64,000 nucleotides of DNA from Sphingomonas paeninsulae (lineage in GTDB: Bacteria; Pseudomonadota; Alphaproteobacteria; Sphingomonadales; Sphingomonadaceae). Shown here in pieces: positions 62,435 to 64,000 of this stretch (within the stretch, counting starts at the first letter, position 1; the number at the start of each line of letters is the position of its first letter). The stretch is taken from assembly GCF_003660165.1 (NCBI RefSeq), contig NZ_CP032828.1, positions 558,001-622,000 of the forward strand, given 5' to 3'. A model generated the notes under the pieces. That model was given only the letters and a program-made list of their open reading frames with translations. It was not told the origin of the DNA and ran no database searches. Position numbers and translations under genes: made by a program.

Positions 62435-63264
62435 ATGTGTCTCAGCACGTCAACCCGCTTGTGAAGGGCGATGCCGAGGCGAATCGCGCCGACGCCGTCA
62501 TGATCCGCATCGCCTCTCAAATGGCGATTTCGGTCGCCCGGACGATGTCCGATCTCTGCGGCGACCCCATCACGATCACCGCGGAGCCGACGGGCATCAT
62601 CGCATTTGAAGAATGGCGCTCGGACCGGTCGCTGTGGGAGGCTTCATACCAGTTTGGAGCGAAACTGGCGATGGTTGTCGCGGTCAATGATGGCTTGGCC
62701 GATGCCATGGTCGAGCGCCGGTTTGGCGGCACTTCGCAAACCATCGAACGGACTCCTTTTCGTGCCTGCCGAGCAACTGCACAATTAGCCGGCCAGTTTT
62801 CAGACAGTGTGGCGAGCGCCATAACGCAGATGTTTCCCTCGATCGGTCGTGCCGAGATTCTACCGGCGATTGCCGTTCAGCAGTTCGCCCGCGCTTCCGA
62901 CAGGATCGCCACGATCGCGCTGTGGGTGACATCGGGTGCCATTTCAGGAAAGATCGACATTGCCTTTGCGCCAGAACGGGTCGCGCGGTTGCGCGACGAT
63001 GGCGTGGCCAAGGTCACCTCGAGCTGGGCCATTGATCTACGCGACAGCGTCCTTGCCGCCCGCCTTCCGGTCCGCGTCGTCCTCGCACGACCCGAACTCT
63101 CGATATCGACCTTGTCGCGGCTTGCGGTCGGCGATGTCGTTCCCATCGCCAAACCGGCGCTTGTGCCGATGCTTGCGGGAGCGCTGCGCCTGGCCACGGG
63201 CACAATTGATGATCGCGACGGCCATGTGGCCATTCGCATTGAACATATGGAGTCCAGTATATGA
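62431..63264 (+). CDS. fliM: flagellar motor switch protein FliM, N-terminal CheY-binding motif missing
   Basis: 277 residues, shorter than the usual 320-350. The CheC-like middle domain and the C-terminal SpoA domain ('LRDSVLAARLPVRVVLARPELSISTLSRLAVGDVVPI') are recognisable. The N-terminal LSQxEIDALL motif that binds CheY-phosphate is not there; the protein begins 'MNVSQHVNPLVKGDAEANRADAV'. Switching may therefore use another contact or be reduced. It overlaps fliL and fliN by ATGA. Confidence 0.85.
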   Translation: MNVSQHVNPLVKGDAEANRADAVMIRIASQMAISVARTMSDLCGDPITITAEPTGIIAFEEWRSDRSLWEASYQFGAKLAMVVAVNDGLADAMVERRFGGTSQTIERTPFRACRATAQLAGQFSDSVASAITQMFPSIGRAEILPAIAVQQFARASDRIATIALWVTSGAISGKIDIAFAPERVARLRDDGVAKVTSSWAIDLRDSVLAARLPVRVVLARPELSISTLSRLAVGDVVPIAKPALVPMLAGALRLATGTIDDRDGHVAIRIEHMESSI

Positions 63265-63569
63265 CTGATGATATTCTGAGCGAAGCGGCGACCAGTGCAG
63301 GCAACAATTTCGATCTCCTGTCGCGCATTTCGATGCGCCTGTCGGTTGAGGTTGGCTCGACTGCACTGACGCTGGCTGATCTTCTTGCTCTGGAGCGCGA
63401 TGCTGTTGTCGAACTCGATCGCGCGATTGATGATCCGCTCGACATCCTGGTCAACGGCACGCTTATCGCTCGTGGAGAAGTGGTGACAGTCGATGGCCGT
63501 TACGGCGTCCGGATTTGCGAAATCGTTGCACCCGCGCAAAGTCTCGGTGCCATTGAGCGGCGCGCATGA
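63261..63569 (+). CDS. fliN: flagellar motor switch protein FliN
   Basis: 102 residues, essentially one SpoA domain: 'ISMRLSVEVGSTALTLADLLALERDAVVELDRAIDDPLDILVNGTLIARGEVVTVDGRYGVRICEIV'. With FliM it forms the C-ring base. ATGA with both neighbours. Confidence 0.93.
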   Translation: MTDDILSEAATSAGNNFDLLSRISMRLSVEVGSTALTLADLLALERDAVVELDRAIDDPLDILVNGTLIARGEVVTVDGRYGVRICEIVAPAQSLGAIERRA

Positions 63570-63787
63570 TTGATCTCCAATCTCTGTCCAGTCGCGCGTG
63601 GTCGGCCTTTCGCCGTCTACAAAGAACGGCGGTGGATCAGCGTCGCGGAAAGCTGGCGCGGGTTGTCGAGGTTCATGCTTTTAGCATTGCGGTTAAACTG
63701 GCTGTCGTCGAATTTTCGGGAAAAACACTGCTGCTTTCTGTGGGCAAGAACGGCATTTCGCTGATTGCCGAGGGGCGCGGCGAATGA
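63566..63787 (+). CDS. fliO: FliO-like flagellar biosynthesis protein, very short
   Basis: 73 residues. The part 'IAVKLAVVEFSGKTLLLSVGKNGISLIAE' matches the cytosolic domain of FliO. The N-terminal membrane helix usual in FliO is not evident. Position between fliN and fliP with ATGA overlaps is the main support. Confidence 0.65.
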   Translation: MIDLQSLSSRAWSAFRRLQRTAVDQRRGKLARVVEVHAFSIAVKLAVVEFSGKTLLLSVGKNGISLIAEGRGE

Positions 63788-64000
63788 TCGCAATGCTCGC
63801 AGTCGCGGTTTCGTCGACAGCTATCGACCTTAGCGCAGTCGGCGGCGTTCCCGCACCCGCAGGCACACCTCTTGCTTTGCCGCTGCAAATCCTTGTCCTC
63901 ATGACAGGCCTGACGGTCTTGCCGACGCTGGTTCTCATGATGACGGGCTTTACGCGCATCCTGATTGTGCTTTCGATCCTGCGTCAGGCGCTGGGATTGC
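63784..64000 (+). CDS. fliP: flagellar export gate protein FliP (5' part, cut by window edge)
   Basis: 72 codons are visible. A cleavable signal-like start ('MIAMLAVAVSSTAIDLSAVGG') is followed by the FliP signature 'LTVLPTLVLMMTGFTRILIVLSILRQALGL'. FliP forms the core of the export channel with FliQ and FliR. ATGA overlap with fliO. The gene continues beyond the window. Confidence 0.93.
   Translation, partial: MIAMLAVAVSSTAIDLSAVGGVPAPAGTPLALPLQILVLMTGLTVLPTLVLMMTGFTRILIVLSILRQALGL

Noticed and set aside
1-64000. CRISPR array, rRNA or tRNA genes
   Set aside because: No spaced direct repeats and no cloverleaf or rRNA segments were recognised by eye; a covariance-model scan would be needed to exclude a tRNA fully.

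Overview
The window looks like a chromosomal segment of a sphingomonad (Alphaproteobacteria, Sphingomonadales). The evidence is GC-rich coding, TonB-dependent receptors of the 'DIIVTARK...ENLQDVPVAITV' style, and alphaproteobacterial-type MaoC, SCP-x thiolase and flagellar proteins. The genus cannot be fixed from sequence alone. No rRNA, tRNA or CRISPR array was recognised.

Positions 1-30400 are a large acyl-CoA catabolic region. It has two TonB-dependent receptors (one partial), two MFS transporters, an acyl-CoA synthetase, seven acyl-CoA dehydrogenases including two adjacent putative alpha/beta pairs, three MaoC-type hydratases, an enoyl-CoA hydratase, an MFE-2-like (3R)-hydroxyacyl-CoA dehydrogenase, a Cys-type SCP-x thiolase, an SCP2-thiolase-like protein without the nucleophile (retro-aldolase type), an HMG-CoA-synthase-like protein fused to an OB-fold/DUF35 domain, an aldo/keto reductase and an IclR regulator. 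The set resembles peroxisomal-style beta-oxidation of branched, isoprenoid or steroid-like acyl side chains. Within it, three consecutive genes (17-20.6 kb) look like a methylsuccinyl-CoA dehydrogenase / mesaconyl-CoA C1-C4 transferase / mesaconyl-C4-CoA hydratase module that would turn methylsuccinyl-CoA into citramalyl-CoA. The substrate of the region is inferred, not shown. A 5-3-5 palindrome (CTAAC-N3-GTTAG type) lies upstream of three of its operons.

Positions 30400-33940 are a junction with an IS630 transposase remnant, a PilZ gene, a MarR-like regulator, a RadC-family gene and a small membrane protein. From 33941 to the right edge lies a flagellar locus: a FleQ/FlbD-type sigma-54 activator, motBA, flgBCDEFGHIJKL, flgA, flgM, a flgN-position gene, slt-flhA-fliA, fliC, fliEFGHIJ and fliKLMNO-fliP (cut by the window edge). 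It is interrupted at 46.5-50 kb by non-flagellar accessory genes: a decayed peptide deformylase, a YghU-type GST, an intact nucleotidyltransferase-HEPN fusion and a broken second copy of it.

The flagellar regulation can be read from the DNA. Five near-perfect sigma-54 sites (TGGCAC-N5-TTGCT type) precede flgB, flgA, slt-flhA-fliA, fliE and fliK. Four sigma-28 sites (TAAAGTTT-N11-GCCGTTAN type) precede motA, fliC, flgM and the PilZ gene. This gives a two-tier cascade: activator plus sigma-54 builds hook and basal body and makes FliA, then FliA turns on flagellin, motor, anti-sigma factor and a putative c-di-GMP brake.

Four otherwise good genes (an acyl-CoA dehydrogenase, the IclR regulator, flgA, fliK) are each broken at a G/C homopolymer, and in every case one extra base restores the frame. 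This looks like homopolymer under-calling in the assembly rather than four independent mutations, so these genes should be read as probably functional until checked.
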